Shown here piece after piece: positions 11,101 to 25,000 of a stretch of DNA of 64,000 nt. Each line of letters opens with the position of its first letter. The stretch's first letter is position 1. This stretch comes from Atherinomorus stipes (Eukaryota > Chordata > Actinopteri > Atheriniformes > Atherinidae). Location of the stretch: NCBI GenBank assembly GCA_023101725.1, contig JALJCO010013434.1, forward strand, positions 248,001 through 312,000, read 5' to 3'. Under the pieces are notes generated by a model. It ran no database searches. It was not told where the DNA came from and was given only the letters and a program-made list of their open reading frames with translations. Both the position numbers and the translations under genes were made by a program.

Positions 11101-14100
11101 CCAAAACGGTTATAAGGACACAAACGCACACACCTGAGCACATGTGCACACACACGCACGTGCTGATGCTTCATCCTCATGTCATGTCTTAGGAGATATG
11201 AAAGACCAACCATAAAAGGCCACAGCGGCTCAACAGAACAGCATCAAGCAGCCGCTGCAGTGTCTCTACTGAATGTCTAAGTTTACACTTAACACCAGTG
11301 GAGTTTGGACGCAAACAAATTCTCCATGCAGCGGGGACGCTGCCACCCCTTAAACACTGATTTAGTAGTATAGAAGACTGGATCCACAGTGTGCATGTGT
11401 GTGTATGCATGTTTACATGAGAGCATCTCTGGCTGTCGTGGAGAAGATGATAGTGGATGTTGCAGGTTTACAGCAGGACATAGTGCAGGACTTAGTCTGC
11501 AGTTTGTTTCTCAGCACAAAAGAGGCTCTGACCATAGAAGAAACATTGAAGCAGACCAACAAAGGAGCCTTGATCAAGATAACAGATTACTCTTTTATAA
11601 TTTTACGTCTGTTTTGGTGAATTTCTTTCATTGATATTTCACAGGAAGTCTCTTTTGTTCATTCAGGAAGTCCCACAGAGATCAAAGCCTATTTTGCAGC
11701 TGAGACTTGAGAACTAATTTGTTAAGCTGATTGAAGAGATTAAAAAAGAAGAAAACACAAGATGTGTGAACCCACAGAACAATAATGATATCCACAAGTC
11801 TTATTAGCAGAATATTAATGAATGTTGAATTCTCCACTGTGATATGGGGATTTTTCTGTACTTCCATGTTTGCTGTGTGGTTACAGCTGTCTCTCTGAAT
11901 GAGCTTAAGAAATGCCATATTTGGAGGCAGGGTGGGCTGGTGGAGGGTACTGAGGCCCTGACCTTCAAGCAAAAGATTGCTGGCTTTAACTCTTTTCTTA
12001 AACAGTTCTTTTGAATCGTTTGTTTAGTTTTTTTTTTTCTTTTTTTTTTTTTTTTACTTCCACCACTACTTTTCTGCAAACTGCAAATGGTTATGATCAG
12101 TTAAAATTATTTGCTTAGGGTGGGAAAATAGATACTAATCTACAAAGTTATATATTAGTTGCTTACAGTGGCCAAGAAACCCCAAAAAGCTATATCATCT
12201 CAAGATTTTGAAGCTGAAATTGAAAAATGAAATAAACAATGACATTGTTATATTGTTTGTGAGGTGACTCATATAATAATCTATCTATAAACACACGCAA
12301 TGTTATAAACTTCCAAATTCCAAATATGTCCAGCAAGCTGACATGATCACATGTTGGGGGGGGGGAATAAGACTCACATTAATGTTTCCACATCAGAGCA
12401 GACTGTAATCATTCATGCTTGTGATGGGGAGTATGGAAATGATGAAAAAAAAACAAACTTTTCCCACTTCATTTTTAAATCTTTTATTGAAAAAAATGTA
12501 TCAAAATGTGTTTTTCTAAATGATCAAACTTCTACCTCAAAGTTCTTTGAGAAACTCTCAGTTGTGTCATCACCAGCATGTAATGGAGGCAGAAAAATAG
12601 GCAACAGGAATGTCACTTTCTTATCGGATGATCCTTTAGGGGTGTTTATCATTTTACTGTGGACCAACAGATAAACTTTGCAATAAGAAATGAACATCAG
12701 CCACGTTCTGGACTTCTGGAGGCTACGGTTTTACTATGGCCTTTTCAAGTGTCATTTAAATGCATTTCTAATGTTTTTTGAGTCATTGTGAATTGTCAAC
12801 GGTAAGGGTTAGGGTAAAAGTACAGGATGGGAAGGGTATTCTCTCACAGTACATACCTGTAATGTGAACTCACTCCTACTTAATACTACACATTCTCCCT
12901 GCAATACCATCCCAGACGCCAGGTTACCTTAGTTACATGTACTAAGTTATATGTACTAAGGTACATGTTATAGCAACACTGGTTGGGTTTAGGCAATACT
13001 GTTTGCGCTTAAAATTGTTACAGTTAGAAACAGTCATGTTACAATAAGATGAAACACAAGTCTTCTAACAACATGACCGTTAACTTAATAGATGACATTT
13101 TTACATTTCAGATGCTGTTGAGATAACTAGAGATAACTTATATTCTTTGGACATAATTATGGTGGTTTGGGCCTCCATGAATGAACATGCAGGAGAGTCT
13201 CTGGGGAGAATTAGGATGAAAGAATAAACTTCAAGTGTTGTGTTTGGACTGGTTTCTGCTGAACCTTTCCTGCCAGCTTTAATGGATAAACTACAATAAT
13301 GAGTCACAGATTTCAGAAATATTTTTTTCTTTATTTATTTTATCGTTTTGCTGAAAATGTCATTCATAGCTTTTATTTTAGAATTCTAAAGTGCAGAGAA
13401 TCTCATTTGCTGTTTTACAAGCATCTGTCACATTTCCCTCGGAAAATAAATCCATGAGTTATAGACGCAATAATAGATGTTTTTAAGGAGACGGGGGTCA
13501 GGAGAGAGTGGCTTGGTAGCTTGGGTTCACAGGCAATGTCCCATATGAACTGAGGATTATGTAACCTGCCAGAGCTCTGGATGCCCCCTCCTCAGATGGG
13601 CTAAAACCCCAGCAGTGAACATGACATACTCAAGCTCTTTGAGACACATTTGCTTTTTTTTTTTATCACCCTGTATGGGTTAAAGATTGCATGCTTTTCT
13701 TTCTTTTTATCTCAGGTGTGTCTTGCCCAACTTCATTTCCTTATAGTTCATGAAGTTGCCACACTATATTGCATTATTTCCCAGAAGCTAGCCACATTTC
13801 AGGCAGAGGGAGTAAACTCCAGCCCTCCACCACTGACACTGAGACTTAAGCTGGCTCACTGAGCGGTTGCTAGTGGTGACGGCGGCTGGGCATCATGTGA
13901 ATCAAGGAATCTGTTTATGTAATGGAAATGTAAAGGAGCTTTCAACAAGAAGCTGCAGAGCACCTGAGCTTTTCACTGACCATACACAGAACCAGGTCTA
14001 ATTAAATACACTGATGTTGTGCATCTGATAAAATCAGCCGCCTGCCAGCCTGCATGCACTTTATCTCCTTATTATACTGTTCAAGCTACTGAGATGTTTC

Positions 14101-17100
14101 TCATTAATTAAATCTCTTGTTGTCTAGCATCTGAGTGCAAGCCATGCAGTCAGCCCTGCGAGAATCCCAGCAGCCGGCTCAGTGTCCAGCCCCATACTCC
14201 CAGTGGAAAAGGATCTTCCTCTTCATTATCCCCAGCCTCTATTGCTGAGGATGTCTTCTTTGGTAACACTAGTGACGACCAGGTAAAGCTCTGTCTTCTT
14301 TTCCTTGAAAAATAGTATTTTTTTTCTTTTTAGGGGTACTCTCTTCTCCTCCACTTTATTTTGCCAGTATTAAAAAATAAGGGTAGATCAATACTTAAAC
14401 AACAACAAGCGAACAAACTAAAAACACAACCTGTCTCAGATTCTCTCTTTCTTGAATTGCTGAATTTCAATCCCTCAGCACAAATATTCTAAAACTCTAC
14501 TCAACAAGCAGACACTTTTATTACTGTCTCTGTGACACTTATTATGCAAATACAAACACATAGAAGCTTATCCACCTTTCAACCACATGTTTCACATGAG
14601 TGGCAAAACACCTGACAGGCAAACCTTCTCTCGTACATTTGCAAATTTGTTTTTGACACACTCATCGTAACACTGCACATATTCTATGAAAGGTGACAGA
14701 AAAGCTGATACAATCAATCTGTTTATTGTAGTTTCCATCCCTTCCTAAAGAAAAAATATTAACTTTAAAAAAAACAACTCTCAGGAATTTCTAACAAACA
14801 TAAAACCCGTGTAAAAGCAGAATGTTGCCACACCTTTGTTCCTTAGGGGGAAAAAATGCATCTACTATCACTTTCACATTTACAAAAAATCTTTCTCCAT
14901 GAGAAAACATGATTTAAATACTATGAGATCCCAAATCCAAAGATGGCGATCTAACCCCCCCGCCCATGTTTGCCAGTCAGAGGTGAGCATAGCAAAGCTT
15001 TGCAGCACCTTTGTTTTTCAGCATAGTTGACTAACTGGTTATATATACTAAAACATAAAAAAGTCTTGTTGACAAGATTAGTAGGAACGCAATCTTAGCC
15101 ATGTCTCCCTTTGCCATTTAAACAAAGAGAACATGAAGTAACACAGGTAGCTGCACGCCCCAAAACGCTGCTTGACCTGTTCACACATAAAGTGCACGAC
15201 CAGATTTTCCAAAAAAAGGAGGAGGTTTTCCTAAAAAGTTGTTTTCAGTGCCCCAAAACTGTGTTTGCATGTGGATGAATAGTACAAATGCTTACAAAAC
15301 TTGCATCTGCCAAAATACCTATGCACATGTAAACAGGACCCAAGTAGGGATGTCACGATTCCCGGTAAAACGGTTAACCGTGATAAAATTACCAACAATT
15401 AGTAATACCGTTTCAAATTTTAATCATCGTTAAAACCGTGACTGATTATTGCACTTAGAAAAACTCCCAGTGATGCTGCTGATTGGCTGGAAAAGCAGTT
15501 GCAGTTGGTGTTTGCAATTTTCAGTTTATGAAAACATGGCAGAAGGCAACGAAGGCAACAAAGTGGACAGTTCTCTTGAGATTTTCCCCCTTGAAAAAGG
15601 ATAAAGTAGACATTTAGACCCATTTTGAATATTTTAGGCTATTTCTATAATACCACGATAAAAATGATCACCGTGACCATTTTGGTCACAATAACCATGA
15701 TATTAAATTTTCATATTGTTACATCCCTAGACCCAAGTCATTCAATTTTCCCTCAGGGTGTTAAACTCTCATTAGCCATGTTTTATCTTTCCTAAATGAT
15801 TCCAAAACAGATATATACTGGGCCTCAAAAATGCATGTTTTTATCAGATCCGGTTAGAATGTTCCATTTCACCTCCACCACCAAAAACACCAATATAGCA
15901 AATGCCAAACTTGGAGTTTTTGAGGCTTGAAATATATTGTCAGATCCCAGATGGTGCCATGTCAGTGGATGTGCTGACTTCTTATTTACAGGTGTATAAA
16001 CAAGGTGTTCTTCATATTTGTGTACTCTCATATTTCTCTTCCCTCTAACATGCAGGATGCATCTTCAGTAGTCAGTGACTACGATTGTCCTTGTGTGGAG
16101 GTGAGCAGCAGTACAGAGGATCTGCGGGGCTTCAGCTCCTCTTTCAGAGACTCTGAGTACTTCAAAGACCTGGAGGGAGGCACCGGCACCCTGGCCTCAC
16201 AGACTACTGCATCAGCAGAAACCACTGCAATCCCTGAAACTGCTGGCCCACAGGTGTCTCTGCAAACAGACAGTCCACCCTTGAACCAACCTTTGCAGAC
16301 ACACTCCCCAAAGGTCAATGCGCCGTCAAGCCCCTCCTTTGATCAGTCTGCAGAAGAACTTCCCCGGGGTTTTCTGGTTACTCAGCTTAGCCCAAAGTTG
16401 CTGCCAGGTTGCATCATTGATAGTGGTGACCCCGTTGGCCCTGCAGTCGGTTTAAGCTTGACAATTAACCTAAATGGACTGCTGGGATCAATGGAAACAG
16501 CAGAATCAATAACAGGACAAGAAGAAGTAAAGGATCAACCAGCAATGGATTTAGATGGGGAACCAGACCTGGACAGCTTTCCTATTCTAGTCAGATCCAT
16601 GTCAACGTCGCGGAGGCACAGCTGGGGTGTCCCTCTGTCACCCATTAATTCTGGCAGGAGGTAAGATGGATGAAGAGAAGCTGTTAAAGGATGGGTGCAA
16701 ACGATTCAGGGGAATTTTAGGGATGAAGCTGAAAGTACTCTTATCATTCACATATCTTTGTCTTAAATTTCTATTTGAGAAGAAGTGTTTGTCCTGAGAA
16801 TCATCCAGCAGCTTCTCCTTTGGCTGATTATGGTGGTTTAATCTAATCTTTTCATGTAATGAAAATCAAGATGTGAAAATGAAAAGAATACCAAACATCT
16901 TATGAGAAACAACTCAAAAATAACAAAAGAAACAAAGTAAACACATTATGAAGTTAGTAGCTCAACCCTTTTGCTTGGTCACACTTTCACTGCCTGGTTA
17001 ACACTCTGTTGTCTGTGTGATGCTGTGCTGCCAGACTGAGTCTGGATACGGCGGCTATAGACAGCGATGAAGAGAGAGGAGATGCTGAGCATTGCCAGAG

Positions 17101-19638
17101 GAGTATTTTCCAGTCCAGCCTGCAGCAGTCTGACAGCTGCTCTGAACGGCCTGAAGATGAACCGGATGGTTACAGCCTGAGGGTAACTGGTCCAAAAATC
17201 AATACTTATCAAAACTTCCCTCCATATTGACACAATTTGTTATCTCAAAAAAGCACAAATCTGTTAAAGCTAATGACAAATAAGTTGTATGCATTTAAAA
17301 TGAAGCTTGGTTATTACCTGAAAGTGCAGGATGCTGCCAGTGCTCGTCAACACAACTAAAACAACAGCGGACAGAGAACTTATTTTGCACTATTTTCAGC
17401 TGAGATTAACACACATTTTGTGCTTCAGTGAGGTGCAAAAGTGCAGCCAACCACTGTATTTTTGTCTGGGCAACAACAAAACTCCATCACAAAGGGGAAC
17501 CTGTTGATTACACCAGATTTATTCATTAAAAATGCCATTAAATGTGTTTTTTATAAGGTTTTTAAGCAGCTAAATTTTCATAGGTTCTTTTAATCAGAAA
17601 TGAACATGAAAAGCCTTCTTTTTCTTTGTTTTATCTTGACAAAATTCAAACTTTTGGATTTTAATTTGGTTGTAATCCCCCCCCCCCCCCCCTTTTTTTT
17701 TCTTTCTCTTTTTTTACAAGATTTACTTTTAGACAAAATTGCATTTATATCCAACACCCGAGTGAGCTTCACCATGAGTCCAAAAACATTTTGGAATGTC
17801 CCCTAAAAAGTCTGGATTCATCATTTCTCAGTTTAATGTCACATATACTGTAGATCACAAGGTCTTGTAAGATCACTTGACCAGCAGTGTGCTGCAGCAC
17901 ATCAGCTGAATTCACCACTCATTTTTGCGTCTTTGGTAAGAATGAAAGAAAAAATTTGTTCCAATTTGTTGCAATGGGGAAAAAAATTAGCCACCTATTA
18001 GCTCATCTTTTCCTTCAGTGCTTTATAGAACATGTGTATTTATAAGTTCTGCAGTTCTTTCCCACAGAGGGAAGTGCTCCTTGTAGCAATCGGAATTGCT
18101 CTGTGTTATTGCTTTGTTTTTAGTCTTTTTAGATTAAAAAAAAAAAACAACAACAACAACAACAAAAAACAGATTAGCTGCATTGAAAAACAGATATGTT
18201 GGCAGAAGGTGCTGCAGTGTGAGAAAAATGATCTGCTCTTCAAGCAGTTCAGCATATAAACCCATCAAGCACTCAGGCGCATGATATTGGCCCTTTAAAA
18301 GAATAAGGCCAGTAGATGAGCACAACTCAGACACTTAATACCAAATAAGCACACACACAGATAAATGCCTCATTTGTAGTATTTTGCTAAACTGCAGTGA
18401 ACTTCCTGGCTTTGAAGAGCAAAATGGATAAATAAAGGAAAAAAGAAGACTAAATGCGCTGTAGATTGGCGCTTTGTAAAGGCCCCTGGAAGCTAAATGA
18501 CTTCTCAGTACTTAAGTGCTGTATGTTGGGGAGTGGATGTAAAACAGATCAGGTGTGCACGAGACGTATATGTGTGTTTATTCTTCTTTCAGGCCACCGG
18601 TGTTCCTGGCAAGCAGCTGTACTCTCGCTCAGAGATCCTTGCTACAGATGAATGTTCCCGTGCGGCGCACATTTCTCGTGTTGTCCAGACATCCAAACAG
18701 GCCGCCAGGGCTGCTGGAGGTGGGGGGGCTAAGTGTTTCTGCATTTAGAGCCCATAGAGTTTGTATCTTCTACACTTTGCAAGCCACTGCTTTTTTCTTT
18801 TTACCAGATCTGTTTGTCTTTCTTTGCAGTGGCAGAGTTTGACCCTGAAGAAAACCTACACTCTACTGAAGGACAGAACCATATGTAAGAACACATTATC
18901 ATCAATTACACCTGCAACTCAAGAAAGGGTACACAATCCTTTATGACCTGGAATATATGAGGAGTATATACCTCCTTTCCAGGAGACGCTTCTGTCTGAC
19001 TGGCAGTCCAAATTTAATGATGCTTGAAACAGAAAAAGGATATGGCTCTGGTTTGATTTATAGGAAACAACTGTAAATTATACTTACAGTATTTGAATGG
19101 TTCGTGCGTGTACTGTTCTGTAGTTGTAAATAGTCTGTTACAGCTACGTAACTCCCACATAACAGAGGGGCTTTCCCAATCCTGACATTTCTGCTCCATG
19201 TCATATGTCTGCAATCTCCCCCTCCCACATGTCTCTTCTCCAGCTCCTTAGATGGCCCTTTAGTCTATATGCGTGTGTCTGTGTGTAATATATATGTGTA
19301 CTCTGGCAATTGTGTGGAGGCAGCAGACAAGGGAGGATACTTCTGTAAATCACGGTTTGACACCTAGTTCCCAGCAGCCTCGTCCTCTCCTCGCCTCTCA
19401 AAGCCACCACTCAGTGTCAGTGTTTTGTTTGTCTTAGGCTGATGGTACAGAAAGTTCTGCAGGAGCTAAAGCTGTACCACGGGTAAGTAAACAGGAGAGG
19501 GAGGTCTGCATGCTCCTGCTGCTGTTCTAATGACCTGCCGGTTTTCAGAGCAGCAGGAGAGCCACATTGTGACAAGGAAGTGTATGCGAGTGTGTGGCTT
19601 AGTTTGTGCACATACGGCACTGTGAGTCCATGCATGTG

Positions 19639-19671
<33 letters not shown>

Positions 19672-22057
19672 TGCACCTAGGTTCGCATGTACCTGTTTGT
19701 GCTTTGGCACAGTGCTGTAAGTCACAATCCCTGAAAGCATCTGTGGGTCACTGAAATTATTTGATTGCCACAAAAGCAAGAGTTGACCACCTCTTAGAAT
19801 GTCAGTGCAGCGCAGAAACCACATTTCACCCCGTTTTTTTCTTTCTTCTTTGCAAAAGTTTAGCTGTGACAAGCTTATCACTAATGGTTATTTAAGGTTT
19901 ATATTTGGCCCCGTCCTCTTTTGAAACGCTTACACTCTGCATGAACTTGTGTCATTGTCCTGACAGGGCGAAGCAGAGAAACAATAGACCAGAGACCAAA
20001 GATTCAGGAAGTCTCACTTGGTACGAGTTCCTTTTTAATGAGTAAGTACCGTCCTCATCATTGTTTTCTTGTAACTAAAATTGCAGAGGTGTTGACCTTA
20101 ATGAATGTGACGTCAAATGAGTTTGTACATAGCTGACTGTGCAGAGATGGTTTATTTACCGGATGGTAAAAAAAAAATGCAAGTTTTAGTACACTAAAAG
20201 AAGTTCTCAGTTAACAATGTTGTTTGCTTTTGTTGCAGCATTGCAAATAACTGCAAATATTCAACAATGTCACCTTGCTGTAAATCTAATCTGTGCAAAT
20301 TTTGACAAAGTTCTGCATACTGTAGTCTAAAACTTCCTGAGATGACATCGTTTGACACCAAATTAACAATGTTCAAATAAAAACTTACATGAAAGACTTT
20401 CAGATGAGCTACAAGGAAATCTTGAAGCAAAAGCAGCTTTAAAGCACTCTTAAAAGCCTAAAATGTTGATGCTTTTTTAGGGAGCTGTTTCATCCATGTG
20501 TTATGTAATCAGTTAATGACATTCAGTTAGAATAGTGGAGGCCAAGCTGACCAAAGAAAATAAACGTCTAGAGAGATAAGGATAACCTCCAGTGACTGTA
20601 AAAGATTATCCAACTCTGAGGAGATTTGGCCTACTCTGATGTGGTGATACACTGTTCTTCAGTGCACAATAAAGACCTTCAAATGACCCATATTTCCTCT
20701 AACAACATTTAATCAAGCCTGAAGGATTTTGGGAACAAGCCTTGTGGGTTGATATAGTTAGAATACAGTCTTTGGCCACAAGGAGCGAAGGTATAGTTGG
20801 ATTAAAAACAACATACAAGTACTTTAAAATCTATCCAGTGAATCTAGAGGTGATAGATATGGCCGGTGTTTCAGTAAGTGGCTTGATGAACATTTGACTG
20901 GCAGGGAGAAAAACTAATAACATTACACATCAGCAAATTATGAAAGTAAACATCAGACTGTGTCTGTGGATGACTTCAACACAGGCAAGGCAAGTTTATT
21001 TGTATAGCACATTTCATGTACAGGACAATTCAAAGTGTTTTACATTAAACATTATAAGCATTACAGCAGGGTGCAAAAGGGGGAAAAAACTGCATCTCCT
21101 TCTCCTTTTTTCCTTTATTTCTCCTTGTAAAATGTACTTTCTGTGAGGATATCAATGGCGGGAATGACGCTACGTATCATCTCCTTCATTATTTCGACCA
21201 GTACTTTGCAACATGTAACTTCACATGTATTTCAACTGGGACGTCTCCCTTGTAGTGAATTTAGCAATTTCTATAGTAGCGCTACTAATGCTTGACCGTC
21301 ATGCTTGCATGACCTCTTGTGATTTAATTGCCATTTTTCTACTGAGACACCATCTGTACCTAGCTCATTTCATGTACAAGAAAACTTTATATAAGACATT
21401 AAAGCATTACAGCAAGGTGCAGAAGATATTCAACTGGTGAATTAAAACAAACTAAAAGGAATAAAAGAAATGAAAGAGAAAGAGAACAAGCTGTGACAGA
21501 GAGGAACAAATAAAAGAATTCATAAAGTGAGACATGCAAACAGACCCTGTTAAATAAGGATCACCTCTTCACTGCTTTAAGATGAGCAAGGTCATGGTCA
21601 TCCTAGTCCCTCCTTGCCCCCCCCCCCCAAAAAACATAATTGAAAATCAGTGGGCACAACTCAAAAGAACAGAATTCCAATGTTTTAAAAGCCTTTCGCA
21701 GCAATGATAATTGCTGTGAAAGGCTAACAAGCAGTTATGACCACTCAGTATCCAAAATCTCTTCAGTCAGAGGGATGGGAGTTATCATTTACGAGGAAGC
21801 ATTAAATTCAGAATACACTTGGTGAAAACAACTAGAAAGGTTTTTTGTGTGTCTGTATGTGGAGTAAAACTGTGGAACAGCTTGGAGGACAAACAAACAA
21901 TCTCTCAAAATACATATGTTCAAATCATATTACAAATCATCGTCTTTTGTATATATGAACATGGAGGGTGATGATTACTTCTTTCCCAACAACTATGGTC
22001 ATTGTCGTAGTGATTGTTGTTGTTATTTTTATCAGTATTCATTTATTTATTTATTTA

Positions 22058-22092
<35 letters not shown>

Positions 22093-25000
22093 AACATCAA
22101 TAATAATAATAAAAATAATAATGATAATACTGGTAGTTATTGTGATGATAATGATAACTATTTTAAAGTGATGACTGGTGTTGCTATACATATTATCAAT
22201 ATTATTAATGGTAACAATCTTGTTCTCATTATTATTGGCATTTATTGTTATTGGTATTATTGATCATATTGTGTAGTAAAAATTTTATACACGGCATTTT
22301 TTAGTTTTGTGCAGCGAAGGGGTGTTTCTTGTTTTCTTGTTTGTTTTTAATTGTTGTCTTATGTAAAGACGCGGAAAATAAAGGACGCCCTATGAGAACT
22401 GAAGTGGCAACAGAAAGAGTTTACAAGCTGTAACATTTGCCAAATATGTTAATAGAACTGACAGAGCAGCACGCCCAGATTTTTAATTTAGGATATTATG
22501 TTGTTTTGAAGGCGAAAAAGATGTAAACAAAATGGTGATTCTCTAAAAGTATAATAAAGAAAATGGTGGTTGCAAAAACTTACGACAGTGTGGAAATTGC
22601 ACAAGTACATATTTTTTCAGTGATGTACTGAATGTAGGCAACTGAATGTAAGTATCATACTGTGTTAATCTGTACTGTATCCTGTTATCTTCTCTCTCCA
22701 CCAGGAATGAGGAAGACGAGGACCGTACAGAGAAGGTGGAAAAAGGCACGAAGGTGAAGAGGACTCTCAGCTCTCTCAGGAACAGGATGACTGGCTCCTT
22801 CAATAAAGACAAGGTAAACAATCCCAGAGACAAGCGGTGTCTGAGGGGAACAATGTATAATAACGACTACAACTTGCTTCTCTGTGAGAAAATGCTCCAG
22901 AATAGAGAACAAATTTAGCTGCCTTTGTGGGATTGTGTTACATCATAAAAACAAACTGTGTTAACAGTTCACTGGTGCATGTTGCAAGCATGCACCTTAA
23001 TCTTCTTACACATATACACTGTTACATATCCTGCCACTGACACGGTTTTGCGATGAGCCTGTAGTAAATGCAACAGCGAAGGAGTGCAGAAATTTGCATT
23101 TAAAAAAAGCCTCATGTTTGCTTCTCTTGTTCCTCTGCAGGGTAAGAACCGAGAAAAAGAGCAGCAGAGAGAGAGGGCCAAGGAAAGGGACAGGGAGACC
23201 AGAGAGAGAGAGAAAACGTGCGCCAGCAGCAGTAGTGGGCATCATTTGGTGCCGGGTTCCTTCTCCAGCTGCGCCACGTGCTCACTGTGCAGCAAGACCC
23301 TGCAGAAAAAGCATGGCCTGCAGTGCATGAGTGAGTAACACCACAGTCACAGGTGTACATGCACCCACGCGTTTTCACAGCCTTAAACATGTGCACAGGG
23401 GTCGTGCTCATGGTGCACACAAACTGGTTTCTTTTAATACCCTGGTTGGTGCTTGCATGCTAACTCACCCACTTTATGGCGCACTGAACTCACAGCAAAA
23501 ACAAACATCCAAACACACACCAACAAACTGAATTGGATATCTTTTTAGACTTTTTTTTGTCCTTTATTTCTTTTAATACGCTTGTTGACAACTTTCTGAA
23601 TTAGATGGCAGCATGGAAACACTATTAAATAGCATGATTGTTGTTATTGCTAATTCTTTCATGGTCAATATTACAACTGGCATTCACCACTATTACTGTG
23701 GCCCTTTTTTGCACTTTTCAGAGGACAGTGAAACAAAGCATTGAATTTCAGTTCCTCTTTAAACGAGCAAAGTATGTCATACTGAAGCCTCCTGTTGTAG
23801 TTGCACTTTTTTCACACTGCATCATTGCACTGGGCCTTCTGTTAAGCATCTTTAGCAACTTGTTGACATGTGTTTTTTCTGTAAACATACCTGAAGCAGA
23901 TCTGTCCAAGACATTTCAACACCTCGAGGTTCCTCTGACTGTCTCTCTCAAGCCCCTCCAATACAACCTATAGATCTAGCATGTGATATTTAAAGACACA
24001 CAGAACTGTTTGCACAAGGCAGTTGTAGATACAGTGCTGTGGAAAAAGTCTTTAACAGATAATTTAGAGAGCAGAAACCATCAAGACTACAGGATAATTT
24101 TGTTATTTAAATCACCTTGATATCAAAGGCTGCAGCGACTGGTAGAGCTATAAAACGGCTAGTAACAAATTAGCCTGGCCAACGCCATGTATGAGATACA
24201 TGACTTGCCGTGTATCTCATACATGGCGTTGGTCAGGCTGGTGTGACAAATAGGAACAAATAGGAAATGTAGTCAGATTTAAGCATTATTAAGATATTTT
24301 ACAAAAAATACATGAATGACATTAAATGGAATTAAAACAGTGTAAAAATGTGCCACTGTGAATTAAACAACTTTAAAATGGTGCAAATAGTTCCAGTTAA
24401 TGGTTAACACACAGTCATTATGAGCATCAATGTCAGTATTGGATTTCAAGTCATACTGTAACTGTTTTGCAGCAGATGGATTTTCTTAAGGGAGAAAAAT
24501 GATTTACTGTAGTTGTAAAAATAGCCCCTGTTTGACAGAAATGCAGTTATGGAGCGTGGTTGTTTACATCCAGTGAAGCTTGTAGGTTTCAAAAACTGGA
24601 AGGAAAAGTGAGGAGAAGTATCCCAGAATAATGTGATGAGGATTCGAAAATCAACACAACACAAAACCCTGATTGTTTGGTTGAATAAGTTGTGCCTTTA
24701 TCAAGAATCACCACAAAGCATAAGTCTGAATGACTTCTGGATAAATATTTGACAAATTTTCTCTGGTGAACTGTGACAGTTCCGTTTAAGTACTGGTTTC
24801 CTGGTCTGGTTCTGTCTTTTATGCATGAAACATATTCTTTTTGATCAGATTGAGGCCAGGATTTTAGAAAGGCTGTTCCAAAAGTCATCTATTCCCTTAG
24901 CCAGCGCTGATTAGGGGGCTGTAGCCATTGCCCCAGCTCATTCTTATGTCATTACTTTATCACTTATTTGATAAAATTTAATCAATATGTAAGAAAGAAA

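Noticed and set aside
12795..12815. GGGTTAGGG-like telomeric motif
   Set aside because: Single imperfect occurrence with no tandem array.
18555..18842. Alternative frame across exon 5 ([17 protein letters not shown])
   Set aside because: It looks protein-like, but it does not fit the phase set by exons 4 and 6 and would shift the frame.
19417..19881. 154-codon minus-strand open frame across exon 7
   Set aside because: No domain; antisense shadow in intron sequence.
21916..22263. Frame rich in Ile/Asn over the ATT repeat
   Set aside because: Microsatellite translation.
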